From Gnetum montanum (taxonomy: Eukaryota > Streptophyta > Gnetopsida > Gnetales > Gnetaceae): a stretch of DNA of 64,000 nucleotides. The first letter of the stretch is position 1, and every line of letters starts with the position of its first letter. Made by a program: the position numbers and the translations under genes. The notes beneath the pieces are model-generated. The model had not been told where the DNA came from and searched no databases. It saw nothing but the letters and a program-made list of their open reading frames with translations. Location of the stretch: the NCBI GenBank assembly GCA_015680685.1, contig MNCI01002682.1, forward strand, positions 511,119 to 575,118. The letters run 5' to 3'. Of the stretch, positions 12,975-24,319 are shown piece by piece.

Positions 12975-13075
12975 GTAGTGCTAAGGGCAACTATTAAGGT
13001 TACAATAAGAGAATTCAAAAAATGAGCACACAACGAGAATGACCCCAAGGTTACCTTGTCTTGAATGGCGAATCT
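12975..13075 (+). repeat. Dispersed intronic repeat, copy 1 (copy 2 at 17090-17200)
   Basis: The stretch shares GTGCTAAGGGYAACTATT, GAGGTTACAATAAG, AATTCAAARAATGAG and CCCCAARGTTACC, in the same order, with 17090-17200. The two copies are in direct orientation about 4 kb apart within the same intron. They carry no coding sequence and could be fragments of one old mobile element. Confidence 0.5.
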
Positions 13076-14547
13076 TACAATGACTGAATTCTGCAAGCTT
13101 AGTAGGGAAGGTTATTTCACAAAATATATCTTCTACTATTGGTGCTAATCCTTATTAATGTTGATTCTAAAAGTCTATCATTCTTCCCATACGTATGGAC
13201 TCCTTCCAAAAAATATATCTTTTACTACTAGTGTTGTTTCTTATGAATGTCAATTTTTATAGAAAATGCATTCATGAATGCATAACAGGTATAGAATTTG
13301 TATCCTTGTTGACAAGTTCCGCCCTTCTAGTAAGGGAATGTATCATCTTCAAGTTACATTCCCTAAAGCATTCCTAGGAAGACTCTTCCCAAAAGCATTT
13401 GATTTTTAGTTACCAAATTATCAAGAATATGATTCTCCGAAAGGTTTGATTTTCCCCCCATTTTGTATCCAACATCTAGTTATAAAGACAATTTCCCAAA
13501 CTGTTTGATTTTCTAAATCTCTATGACTACTAGTGTTTTGTTGAATCTCTAGATTACCTGAAAACTCAAGAGAGGCATTATGGACTAATAATTAGAAGGT
13601 TATATAGAGAGGAAATCCATGTTTATAGGTTGACACCACTTTCCCCCAGGGATTTACCACTATTGGGATCCCAAGATGATAGCCTTTTACCATAGATTCC
13701 CCTTATAGAGATGACACAGCCTTGAGATAGGGATTAGAACACCTTCATTAGGCTTACGTACCCTTTCTTAGGCTAACTTATCCAAGGGAAGGGTGCCCGG
13801 TTATACACCTATGCCAAACCCAAGTCTCCTTTGTTAGGAGCCTATTGACTTAGATTCCATCCACCCCCTAGGACACACCAGTCTCTTACCCTTTGAAAAA
13901 GGCAGAAAGTTTTAGGTTATTCTTTGATTAGTTGCCATCCTAGAGATTAACCTCTACCAACCATTACTGAGGGTGCTATAACGCAATTTAATTTTTCATT
14001 TATTAATGAGGTTGGACCTCCAATACCAGAGAGCTAGTAGAACTCCCCATTGTTTTCACAAAACCTTTCTTAACCTTAGAGGATTAGGGTTGTGCCAAGG
14101 TTGAGGGCACAAACTTAGACAAAAGCCCATTGTTGAGGGTTTGTCGATCACACTCTTAGGGAACGGGTGCTTGATGGGCTAACTTGCGCCTACTTACAAA
14201 AAACAATCCAATGTTTCATGGTTGAGGCCAATTTTCTAAAGGCCGATCTAAGTAGGGCTCATATCAATCAATGCTTCTCCAAGCAACTAGGAAAAGTTAT
14301 GCTTTTCAATAGAGATACTTCGTTTACCCAACGTGGAGCAACCCAACTTCATGAAGGCAAGAGATGCTCATGTTGCATTCACCATGCCCTACCAAAGCTT
14401 CATGCTTTCACAGGCACATGAAAACACACACTTGCTAAGTAGGTTCTTGCTTGAGCTTGGTTGTCTAGGGGTTTAATTAGTTGGACTTCCCATTTACTTA
14501 CTCTATTGTATAGGATATTATGTCTACAAACTTGAACAGATAGTCAC

Positions 14548-15600
14548 TCAAAGATTCCGAGTGCAGTACAAGAAGTATAATTCCACTATCCACTCTTGAA
14601 CTAGTGTTAACATACCAAATTCCAGTTTCTTATATTTGCTTTTGCCCTTGAGCACAAACTTTACCACCTCTTTTACACTTGCTCTACCAAGATTCTTGCT
14701 TAGTTGAATTTTCACACTTAGACTATCTACCTTCTCTCTTGGCTCTTGGTATTTGGGAAGATTTAGATGGTTGTGAGTGTATAGCTTAGGGTTAGTAAGT
14801 ATATATTTACAAGATTGCCTTTTTAACATGTATTGCCATGCGAATTTGTTGTGATAGTCGATGATAAATTTTATTGCTTTACAATGGTTCACACTTATGA
14901 TACTATAGTATAGAGCAACATCAACCATTATAGTTCTATTATCTCTAAGCAATTTGGTATCCTCCATCTCACTCATCTTAGACTTGCGAGCTTGATATCA
15001 GGCATCCCATTTGCACTTAACCTTCTCGTCATTCAACTTTGTTCTTATTTTTCCAATCTTATTACTACTTACTACCGCTCCTAAATGGTTACTACCCTAC
15101 TCATTCACTTTGTCCTCCATAACACCAGCTAGCTTTAATTTATTTAAGTACGGGGACAAATCTATAAACTCACCATATTTCTCTTTTCCCATTACTATAT
15201 CATCAGTGTATCTAAAGTACTTACTACAAGAGCAAGCTTTATCGAGGTCAATGAGTTATAGGTTCATAGGTTCATCAACATAGGAGATATCACACCTCCC
15301 TACAGAATTCCTTTACCTTCCATGCCCTCCTTGTAGTTTTCTATTATATTGACCAGGACCGAAGGGGCCTCAACTTCTCTTAGTCTATTTATCACTATTG
15401 CATGAGACATCGTATCAAAACATTTACTAACATCCATGAACCTTGAACTATCGACTAATTCCCAATTCAATAGATCTACATAGAGAGTAAGGCAACCACA
15501 TCCAAGAAGAAAACCATGACTTGTAGAGTACATCTTGCTAGCTATTGCCTCCATTAGCATTCAGTGTAATGCTTGAAGCAATGCTCAGTCAAGACAATTA
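14548..15600 (-). pseudogene. Broken group II intron-type reverse transcriptase / maturase
   Basis: Read on the minus strand, the motifs appear in the order of a group II intron-encoded protein. First is a QALH-like lead-in and STSHGF (RT 2-3 region), followed by a CGC.TLYVDLLNW stretch. Then come FMDVSKCFDTMSH (RT motif A, D at 15432-15434), GGVISPMLMNL just after a stop at 15300, and YFRYTDDIVMGK (motif C, 15196-15210). After another stop comes a tract (14548-14976) resembling maturase domain X: YYSIIS, then IIDYHNKF, then QYMLKRQSCKYIL. QGGVISP plus SHGF is typical of group II proteins, while plant LINEs usually have QGDPLSP. At least one frameshift (between GGVISP and YTDD) and several stops make it a pseudogene. 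It lies in GnT-I intron 1, on the gene's strand. A nuclear copy of organellar DNA is the simplest explanation, but no flanking organellar sequence was recognised. Confidence 0.7.
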
Positions 15601-15861
15601 GGGATTGTTATAAGGCAAAGGTTGACTTTACCTGGAAGTTTCGAGATGTAGAGGGGATACATGCTACTAAATTGGTAAGTGCCATCCATGATGCGCCAGT
15701 ACATTCTTATTATTTCTTCTTGACTTAAGTGATGATGCTTGTTGTACTATATTATTAGTGTATATTTGATGTGGAAACGAAGCTTGCACCATTTATTTGG
15801 CATTTCTTTATTTAACATTACTTAGATATTAATTGCTAGTTGTTGTAGAAAAATGAAAAAA

Positions 15862-16515
15862 CTACAAAACAACAACCCTTGGGTCATTTCTTTTTCGTTG
15901 ATGCGGCAAACATGCATGCAATAGTTTTGGTTTTGGGTGATCACTCCTATAGTAAAGAAGCCTGCCATGGCTTCCCAACCCCTCTTCTGGTGCCACCACG
16001 CGTAGGCCAGAGCTTGGTGGCATCATTCCCAACACCTCATCCACATCAATGAAGCAAATTCTAGGCTTCGCCTGTAGGATTTTCTGTTTATCTTGTGCTT
16101 TTTCTTGATCAAAGAAGTATCTAAAGAGAGACTAGTAATCCCCGTATTCAATGCCCATAACTTCACTTATGCTAGAGGAGGCCTAGACCAGCGGCATTCT
16201 TTCTTTTTTCAACATGGCACAACATATTGGGCCCCATCCCTTCTAGAAGTGGAAGTCTAATTGATCTTCTGAAAACTCAGGGAAAAGAGATCTCATTTGC
16301 TTCGCCATGGTATTTTTGCTAAGACTTTTTGCATGAAAGCCTACACACAAGTGGTAAACGCCTCCCCCCTTAAGTTCTTTTGCCACAATGAGCCTGCAAC
16401 ATAAGAATGCTTTCATTGAAAGAAGGTGGTCCTTTATCCGGTCTAGGGGTAGGCAGCTACTCCTTTCTACAAGAGTGTGAGTAGAATGTATCTTCGAGTC
16501 AAAGACCCGTTTCAC
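15862..16515 (-). pseudogene. Unrecognised decayed coding remnant
   Basis: Two minus-strand frames (16515-16243 and 16044-15862) are linked by a short interval with few stops. Readable pieces include MAKQMRSLFPEFSEDQLDF and FIDVDEVLGMMPPSSGLR. The stretch is less AT-rich than its surroundings. It lies just upstream, on the same strand, of the group II-type RT. I do not recognise a family, and it may be an unrelated transposon remnant. Confidence 0.25.
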
Positions 16516-17089
16516 CCTCTAAAAGTGATTTGTTTCTATGATATAGGTGTTTTTTTTTTTTTTGGTATGCTAGGAAGGGGTTCCCTATCATTGCACAAAT
16601 ATGAGTGCCTTCACGCAAGCAGGCATTGTAAGAAATACATGATAAAAGGGTTCTTCTATTTCTTGTGATATTGATACGAAAGCCATGATGATGTGTGAAG
16701 CAAACTATTAATGGCTCAACTATCTATCATCCAAGCCTCAGGTTGGATACTTCTTAGCAAGAATAATTGATTTTTGTCTAGCTTCGCTACTCTCATCCTT
16801 GAACCTTTTTGATTGTGCATTTTCAAGGGTTTCCATGACTCTTTTCTAAGCAACCCAAACATGGGGAATTTATCTTCTTAGAATGATGTCTATTATTCAA
16901 CTATGAGTGTAACACTCAAAGCATGGAATACTAAACCTGAAAGGAAGATTGTTTTGATAGCTGAGTAGGATAGGTCATATAGAAATAATACCTCCTCTAC
17001 AACGAGTGCTAATTTGGAATAATGAGTACACTTATAGGGTTATAATTCAATTAGTTTAGATGGTGAAGCCAGTGGATCTCACAAACTAT

Positions 17090-17200
17090 CCATCAAGTAC
17101 AACAAGTGCTAAGGGTAACTATTGAGGTTACAATAAGCAAATTCAAAGAATGAGGGCACAACAAGAACAACCCCAAAGTTACCATGTCTCAAATGTAGAA
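17090..17200 (+). repeat. Dispersed intronic repeat, copy 2
   Basis: Partner of 12975-13075; see that entry for the shared blocks. The stretch from 17201 to 19942 contains no feature I can support beyond AT-rich intron sequence. Confidence 0.45.
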
Positions 17201-19942
17201 TTTGAAAGGATCTCATTCAAACCCACATGGCTCTCACAACAAATATTTAGAGATATTTGATGAAAACAAGTGAAGATTACAATGGACCCTTCTATTCAAT
17301 GGACCCTTTCACCATCCACTTGCAACCCACCAAGCAATCTCCAGTAACTAGCAACATGAAGCTTGCACATGAGAACACAAATGTTGGATAAAAGGGTAAG
17401 GGCATTCATCACCATAAAGTAATCTCTAACACTAAGCCCTTGTAGCCCACATAAAATCACCAACATTGAAAAAACTGATGGAAAGTACCCACCCTTCATT
17501 AACAGTTTAACACAATCATATAATATAACAACTACACATGATGCAAAAATGCCATGAAAACTCTAACAAAGCAAGCTGACCAATCCAACAATACAACCAA
17601 AATTTCCATTGGTCATGTCAAGCCAAGTGGAAAAAAAAAAGATCTTGCTCCCTCTGCCTGCAGACTCTAACAGATAAAAATAAATGAAACAAAGCAGCCA
17701 ACCACCGTCCCTCTCTTCCCTCAAAAAGCAACAAAAAAAATGAAAGATGTAGAAAGTCACTCTCTCTTTCTCAACCTTGCAGCGACAGCAGTTCTCTCTT
17801 TGGCAGAAGCAAATGAAAGAAAATGAAAAACATCTACCCCTCCTCTTCCCCAAAATCTCCCAAAACGACACCATCCCCTACAGCACTATCTATTGTATTC
17901 ATATCCAAAACCTGAAACTCTTAATTGGATAGTAAATTTAACGCAACTCCCACACTCATGTCTTCACCACTAATGTTTGTAATTGCTAATGCCGCTAGTA
18001 ATTTGTAACTTTCCTTATGACTATAATTGAGTGCCATAAGAGTAGGAAAACCATAAACTTATAGAAGAATTACCCCTCCAACTAAAGCAACAATCCTAAG
18101 CCCACACCTTTTTATGAAACCATTGTCTAACAATGTACATGATGGTGCTTACCCTAGAAACAAAGGCAACTTGACATTTACCTGGAAAAGATGAAATATT
18201 CATGGAATGTCATTATTCTTCAATATGTGTAATCTTAGTACACTTTTGGCCAATTGATGTGCAGTAGGAATTTATCACATTTTGCAACATTATTATAACA
18301 AGGTCCCACCCATCTCACATTCCCATTTAGTTATACATATGGGCTATCAATTTTTCACAGTTTATTTTCACACCATACTAAATATTTTAAAATATATGTG
18401 TAACTTGTACATATACTTTAACAAGTTAATCAATGTTCATGGGATAAAGACACCAAGATGAAGGGTACAATGATATAATTTATAAATGTAATAATAAATG
18501 GTAACAATCATAAAGTCTGAAACTTCATAATCAACCTTAAAAAATATAAATAACATTTAGTTGTTATTAAATCACAAACATGTATAATCAAGGTTCAATG
18601 CACCAACACTAACATACATAATCAAGGTTCACAACATCAATGTGACCATTTCTCAAGTAGGGCACTACAGGAATTTATGTATCTTTGGAAATGGCACAGA
18701 GAAAAAATTTAAATTTAACAAGAGAATACTACTGAGGATGAAACAAGGCTGGATGGTGATTAAAATGTGCTGTTTTTGTAAGAATACTAGTGAGGATGGC
18801 AATCGTATCTTTATCTGCTATCCTCCAAGTGTACATATTTAGAGTAGAGTTTGGACAGCTTAACATTTTATAATGCCAAAATCTTGAGAAGATCTTGAAA
18901 CACTTTGAACTTGGATTAGTAGAAATTGGGTGTATTAATAAAATTTGGTGTACTTTGTTAGCATCTATCTTTGAACTTCAAAAGGAAAGAAATTATTGAA
19001 TATTTCAAGGTACAAAACGCAATTAGCAATAGAATATTTTTTTTAAAAAAAATGAAATATAAAATGAGACTTGACTGCCATGGTCTTTACATCTATAAAG
19101 ATTATAATTTGCAAGGAGGTGACTGTTTAATTTGCCGCATTACCATTTATCTCTTATCGTTATTTTGGATGGCTTATTAAATATAACTTTGATCGTATCT
19201 CTTGGTTGATCTCTAAGATCACAAGACAATTCTGGTTATACTTTAAACATTATTTTATTGATAAATTTCTCTTTCTACTGTTTAAAAAAAAACAAGATCA
19301 TGACATTTTATTTTTGGACATAAAAGACCACAGCAATTTAAGAATTCCTTTTCCAGGAGGTATCCATAACTCAGTGTTGTACGTGTAGATGAGGCAAGCA
19401 GCTAACACCATGTACGTCCTCTATACTTGGAAGTAGAGTGAACTATATGCTAAATAATGCTTCCGTATTGATGACTAAAACATCAATATGCAGTCCATTA
19501 ACAGCATTTTCATTCTGCAAACTTATGTCAAAGGTGTGTTGAGAATGAAAAGTGGCAATGAACCATGAATACAGTCCTAAGGTAAGACAACTCTCCAGAA
19601 TCCAATTTTTTAAATACCAAATGATTTAAAATCCAATCGGACATTATACCAGCTACTAGAAAGGAAACAAGCACGAAGAAAGCACTCATGCCCCAATTGC
19701 AAATTTGTAACCAGTTTAATTCAAAAGGTAATGACCAATTAAATCGCGAGAACTTGCTGTTACATACATTTTTCTTCTAACACAGAACTCCGCGGACTAC
19801 TAATTTCCAAAGGGCAAAGGAACTTGACGATAGACAGAGTTACCCCGCAGATAGAGAGGATCGTAATACTGTTACAGGAGAAAATAAAGCCATAGAAATC
19901 ACAAGGAAAGGAAAAGGATCATGAGCACAAAATTCAGAGCAC

Positions 19943-20026
19943 CTGAATAAAGATGAAGAAAGTTGCAGCAGCAACAAGAAGAATGCGCACATCGCAGACA
20001 GTCCTTGATAAAATCGGTGGCGGCAT
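19943..20026 (-). CDS. GNTI: Exon 1 of N-acetylglucosaminyltransferase I (GnT-I): start and membrane anchor
   Basis: Eighty-four bases encode 28 residues: MPPPILSRTV, then CDVRILLVAAATFFIFIQ. A short basic cytosolic tail with R8 and R14 is followed by a hydrophobic segment of about 14 residues, as expected for a type II Golgi anchor. The CD(L/V)R.LL...FIQ pattern matches plant GnT-I, and exon 2 continues it exactly. The exon ends CAG|GTGCTC. The ATG at 20026-20024 is chosen because an in-frame TGA lies 15 codons upstream with no other ATG between. GnT-I initiates complex N-glycan assembly in the Golgi. The exon composition is more GC-balanced than the flanking introns. The catalytic part is outside the window. 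Confidence 0.87.
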
Positions 20027-20350
20027 CTTAATGAACCTGTAGCCAGTAACGACTCCAGACTCAGAATCGCTTCATTTATTAGCAGGGCGTCCAACCAAAA
20101 ATGAAATGTCGAAGTTTCCCTTGTTTCTCTTGCCGTGGCTCATTAAACCATTAGTGAACTTTGATGCTAAGTTAGATCTATGATTGTCGACAGGGTTTGA
20201 CCGCGGCACCTCCGGGTCATGGTTCAATGTTTCTAACCCACGAGAGAAGCTAAAAAAATGGCCTGCATGCACGGAGTAGAAAGCTCAGGAACATGGCTAT
20301 CCATCCTACAGTTCCGTAATTAATATATGGGGATATATGGGCTCCTGATC
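20027..20350 (-). promoter_or_regulatory. GnT-I 5' leader and presumptive promoter, with upstream ORF
   Basis: The interval upstream of the ATG is less AT-rich than the surrounding DNA, consistent with a transcribed leader. A 66-codon minus-strand upstream ORF (20272-20072) ends 45 bases before the GnT-I ATG in another frame. If transcription starts above 20272 it would be translated first and could damp initiation. TATA-like stretches (CATATATCC, CATATATTA on the minus strand) occur at about 20317-20335. The transcription start is not visible from sequence. Confidence 0.35.
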
Positions 20351-20724
20351 AATAAGAATATTGATCAATGTGAGAAGGTGGGATAAGCGTTTTACAGGAT
20401 CTGATGGCTTTGGAGTAACATCCCACTCCATTAATACAAGGAATTATAGGATGTAAAGCTTGACTCATTCAATTTTGAAACTATAGAGCCTTGGGTTTCA
20501 TGACAAGGTAAAAAGAAGAATACATATGTAGGGGTCAGGATAGCAAGTTGGAACAATAAAAAATATAGACAGTTTTAGATTTGGTTCATTTAACTATTGC
20601 CAAAATTTTGGTAAGAATCACTCAATAACTAAGATGTTAAGATGTTGCAAGTTTAAGTTGTGCTTAAGGTATAATTATATTTAATTATATTCTATCAAAT
20701 TTATTTTTGGTTAAGATAGTTTAA
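20351..20724. other. Upstream flank of GnT-I, nothing recognised
   Basis: AT-rich sequence between the presumptive promoter and the first tRNA-like repeat. No ORF or repeat could be supported. Confidence 0.4.
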
Positions 20725-20830
20725 TGAGCTATTAGCTTAGCAGAAAGACTCTTGATTTGGAAGCTCCAAGTTATGGGTTCAACTCTAACACATAATGATA
20801 AGTGATAAAATTCTAATTTAATCCTTTTCT
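20725..20830 (+). repeat. tRNA-like SINE remnant, type 2, copy 1
   Basis: Box-A-like TTAGCTTAGCAG at about 20732 and box-B-like GGGTTCAACTC at about 20775 are joined by AAGACTCTTGATTTGGAAGC. The same arrangement recurs at 20940, 21225 and 23160. The body is not a functional tRNA, because no cloverleaf with a clean acceptor stem could be drawn. Confidence 0.55.
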
Positions 20831-20939
20831 ATCTTAGAGGTAAATATTATTAAAAAAATGTTTGAGGTTCCAACACCCCCCAAATCCCTACCCCTACCCT
20901 ATACCCCACATAATTTTAGTTCCAATGATGCCCAAACTT

Positions 20940-21105
20940 GGGGGTCTTAGCTTAATGGTAAGACTCCTAATTTGAAAGCTCCAAATTATAAGTTCAAATC
21001 TAATGGACAATGCTAAGTTATAATGTTGTGGTTTGATTGTCTTAGGAATCAATATTCCACCAACCAAAACAACTTAATTATAGGTACACCCTAAGACATA
21101 TAGCC
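20940..21105 (+). repeat. tRNA-like SINE remnant, type 2, copy 2
   Basis: The best-preserved copy: TTAGCTTAATGGTAAG (20947-20962) followed by AGTTCAAATC (20991-21000). The spacing is close to that of a polymerase III internal promoter. An AT-rich body follows. Confidence 0.55.
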
Positions 21106-21224
21106 AGCATGGTACTTTTTTTAAAATGTTGACCCCATTTTATTAAAACAAGTCTAACATGATGATGATGATGATATTTTACAATAGCTTAAAGAACTCT
21201 CAATCTTGCAACTTGTTAATAATG

Positions 21225-21320
21225 AAGTATTAGTTTAGTGGTAAGGCTCTTGATTTAAAAACTCCAAGTCATGAGTTTGATTTTGCTAGGCAACTTTGAG
21301 TTATAAAGTTCTATCTAGAC
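21225..21320 (+). repeat. tRNA-like SINE remnant, type 2, copy 3
   Basis: TTAGTTTAGTGGTAAGG (21230-21246) and GAGTTTGATTTT (21273-21284). After this copy, 21391-21410 (TGGTGGCTTAAGTGGTTAG) is matched in inverted orientation by 21515-21545, a separate short inverted pair. Confidence 0.5.
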
Positions 21321-21545
21321 TATATACAAGAAAATGGTGGCATATATTCTACTTCACCATTACTTCAATGTAAACCTTAAATTAGCAATTGGTGGCTTAA
21401 GTGGTTAGCTTATTCTTTTGTTAGGCAAGAGGTATGTATAGTCGAAATATAGAGAAATATAATAAGCCTTTAAATGTAACTTGATCTAGGAATACTTTAT
21501 GTAAAAGGGCAATGAACTAACCACTTGAGCCATCTATCACCAACC

Positions 21546-22283
21546 ACATCAAAAATCTTTTCCATTAGCTATGAGTTATTTGTCAATATTTTTTTATCTT
21601 TGAGATAATATTATTCTTATCATCATAAAAAAATTGCCTTTTGAGTTATTTATATGAACTAATAAATACTTCATATTATATAAGTAAAAATATTCACGGA
21701 AGCTTATGTCTTCTTTGGTTTATCAACATTCACTTATTATTGTTAGCATTAACTTGATTTTTCATATCTTTAATTTAATATTATTTTTTCTTAACCTTGA
21801 CTTTAATCTGTTTGTTTTTTTCTCTCAAAATATTTTTTAAGTAAAAAAAGCATGCACTAAATAATATTTTTCACTACCACATAAAAGTTGCAAGAGTGAA
21901 AAAGATTATAATATATAATTGGCTAAATGTAAGTTCTCAAACCTACTTGCAATACCAATTCTTTTTTATACCTAAGAATATTGGTTTCAATAAAAAGAAA
22001 ATAAGCTTAAAAAATAGAGAACCAAATGATGTGGAAATAAACTCCATATGCTTAATATGATTAAGAAGATAAACTTCAACAAAGCATGAAACTTTAGAAT
22101 ATTCTTTAGATTGGGCATCGATATTAAAAGTTTGATTACAAATGATCAACATTGCATGTTTATGTATAAATGACCTTATATATATGACATGTTGCATCGT
22201 CAAAGCATTATCTAACTCAAAAAGTAAAGATAAGAGGGAAAAATCATAACAAGTGAAAGAAATTTAGGTTGAACCATCCAACT
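21546..22283. other. AT-rich spacer, nothing recognised
   Basis: Intergenic sequence between the tRNA-like repeat cluster and the target-site duplication of retroposon copy 4. A minus-strand 86-codon ORF (22203-21943) is low-complexity and unrecognised. Confidence 0.4.
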
Positions 22284-22297
22284 AATTGAATGAGGAC

Positions 22298-22857
22298 TCT
22301 TCGGCTGATCGGAGTAGGCGAGAGTCTGTCATGCAGAGTATCCAGCAGGCAACGAACTTCATGGACACTGAAGAGCACCACAACACCCTAGATTTGCTCC
22401 ATGAGCTTGAACGACCGCAGTGCGCCTGCCGTCGTCTTCCGACCCGCCCNNNNNNNNNNNNNNNNNNNNNNNNNNNNNNNNNNNNNNNNNNNNNNNNNNN
22501 NNNNNNNNNNNNNNNNNNNNNNNNNNNNNNNNNNNNNNNNNNNNNNNNNNNNNNNNNNNNNNNNNNNNNNNNNNNNNNNNNNNNNNNNNNNNNNNNNNNN
22601 NNNNNNNNNNNNNNNNNNNNNNNNNNNNNNNNNNNNNNNNNNNNNNNNNNNNNNNNNNNNNNNNNNNNNNNNNNNNNNNNNNNNNNNNNNNNNNNNNNNN
22701 NNNNNNNNNNNNNNNNNNNNNNNNNNNNNNNNNNNNNNNNNNNNNNNNNNNNNNNNNNNNNNNNNNNNNCCAATGGGCCGTCCCTGATGATCCTTAAATT
22801 GTATACTTGTGTACTATATTTCTTGGTAATACAATCCTGAACATTCTCTCAAAAAAA
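22298..22857 (+). mobile_element. Retroposon family P, copy 4, 5'-truncated, 14-bp target-site duplication
   Basis: AATTGAATGAGGAC is repeated at 22284-22297 and 22858-22871, flanking the insert. The insert begins in coding sequence (ADRSRRESVMQSIQQATNF, then LDLLHELERPQCACR). It is interrupted by the 320-base N run, and ends with the family tail CTCTC plus A-run. A 5' truncation, a poly(A) end and a long target duplication together are the signature of target-primed reverse transcription. The protein blocks match copy 3 (GIQQVASFVDTEDH, LDILHELERP). Confidence 0.8.
22450..22769. other. Assembly gap of 320 N
   Basis: Run of N inside retroposon copy 4. Its true length and content are unknown. 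Any long reading frame across it is an artefact. Confidence 0.98.
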
Positions 22858-22871
22858 AATTGAATGAGGAC

Positions 22872-23553
22872 CACTTCATTGGGAGCATAAAAACAAGAAA
22901 AGAAAATAGGGTTGAAGTTAAGAGGACTTTCATAGAAGCACTCTTAAATAAACATTGTAAATGAAATTAAGTGTAAGCTTTTATTCTTTAGCATTCACTC
23001 TTACTATGTGTCTTCAAATGAAGGGGGTACATCCCTATTTATACTTTTGTGGCTAAGAAATTTATCACAAATTGCATGAACCACACATGAAGACCTTTGG
23101 CTAATGATAAATGGCTCAAGTATTTAGCTTATTATATTGTTAAACAAAATGTAAGAGTGAGATGTTATCCTAGTGTTAAGACTCTTAATTTTGAAGCTCT
23201 AAGTTTTGGATTCGATTTTTGTCGACAACGCTGAGTTATTTTTTAGCCAAAAGGCCAATTACCAATCATAATCTTAGCACACTAAATTATATTTTATAGA
23301 ATTGACCACGGTTCTATTCTTGTAATGCTAAATTAAATTTTGTCCATAATGCTATATAGGTTAATCATGTAACTTTAAATCATGTTTCATTCATAACTCT
23401 CTATAGGATTAGTAATCTATTGCTAAATTTTTAAGATTCAATCATCTGATTTGATTTTTCAAAAAGGAAAAGATGTGATGCATGCAATTCTCTATAAATC
23501 TTCTTGTTTTTTATGTGATTCTTTTTAATTTCATCTACTAGCACATTGTCATT
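22872..23553. other. Spacer with a tRNA-like repeat at about 23155-23225
   Basis: Mostly AT-rich. TTATCCTAGTGTTAAGACTC (23165-23184) and GGATTCGATTTT (23208-23219) repeat the type 2 tRNA-like pattern. ATGGCTCAAGTATTTAGC just before them (about 23111) repeats a second motif seen near 21391. Confidence 0.45.
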
Positions 23554-24318
23554 TGATGAGCCGTGATATTGCGGCCTACCTCAATTTCTATAAATAAGAG
23601 GCGACTTTCCTTGTTCTAAGCAGTTAGACTCAAACCCTTAGCTAAACTCTTGTAGTTTTACCATTCCAGAGTTAGAATAATTTCCATGTGCCCGCAATAG
23701 GAGTCTTAAAGTGAATGGATCTTTATTCGAGCAAATTGTACCTAAGCACACATTTGTGTACGACAATAAAGACGAACTTTATGATAAACCTTGCAGCATA
23801 CGGACTAAGCTAAATAGTAATTAATTATTGTTGAATGTTTAAATGCTTTCATAGTTAATTAATCTCTCTCAACCCTTAACTCTCCTAGTTAAGTACACTC
23901 AGTACGACCACTTCGAGCATGTGTGTAATGCTTGGTAGCTCAATAACGATTAGCGTTTGGTAATCCCAGCAGCATTGCACTAGTTCAGGATGTGTGCAGC
24001 AAGTGGGAACGGATACTGGTGTTAGGAACAATTAGAACGTAGTTAGTGAATAGTTAATGAAAGTTAGTCACTTAGTTCTCTTCACCTCCCCCTATTAGCA
24101 TAAGACATTAAAAAGATAAAAGTTATAAAAATCATATACCTCAAGCTTACTTAACCATACAATCGTGATAATACAAGTAAGTTTGGGAAGACAGCAATTG
24201 ATTAACCTTAAGTGTTCCATTAAGGCGCATAAGCACTTAGTCCTTGGAGTTCAACCAGATCGTGCGTGAAATGCTCATATTCATATGGTTGAATGTAGGG
24301 GTACCTCGCCACTCATCA
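23554..24318 (+). repeat. Element A 5' LTR
   Basis: 765 bases with TG...CA ends. TATAAATA lies at 23589-23596, only 35 bases in, preceded by GATATTGCGGCC, so U3 is very short. AATAAA is at 23765-23770. The motif TTGGTARYYCAG occurs twice near 23931-23970. The last 75 or so bases resemble the LTR ends of elements B, C and D. Confidence 0.9.
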
Positions 24319-24319
24319 T

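Larger units (their letters stand above)
4783..19942 (-). other. Intron 1 of GnT-I, 15,160 bp, filled with repeats
   Basis: The intron is bounded by CAG|GTGCTC at the exon 1 side and TATCAG|ATG at the exon 2 side, and it is phase 0. It contains a SINE (6809-6980), an ACATGT palindrome cluster (9467-10461), a retroposon copy (11099-11760), a two-copy dispersed repeat, and a group II intron-type RT pseudogene (14548-15600). The stretches 4783-6789, 7000-9466, 11761-12974, 13076-14547 and 16516-17089 show no gene I can support, apart from simple AT runs such as TATATATCTATATATAG near 9187. Confidence 0.75.

Noticed and set aside
17563-17874. Minus-strand ORF of 103 codons rich in F, C and K/R
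   Set aside because: Low-complexity composition from A/T-rich sequence; no recognisable motif.
22282-22840. Long ORFs across the N run
   Set aside because: Created by unknown bases; only the flanks carry information.
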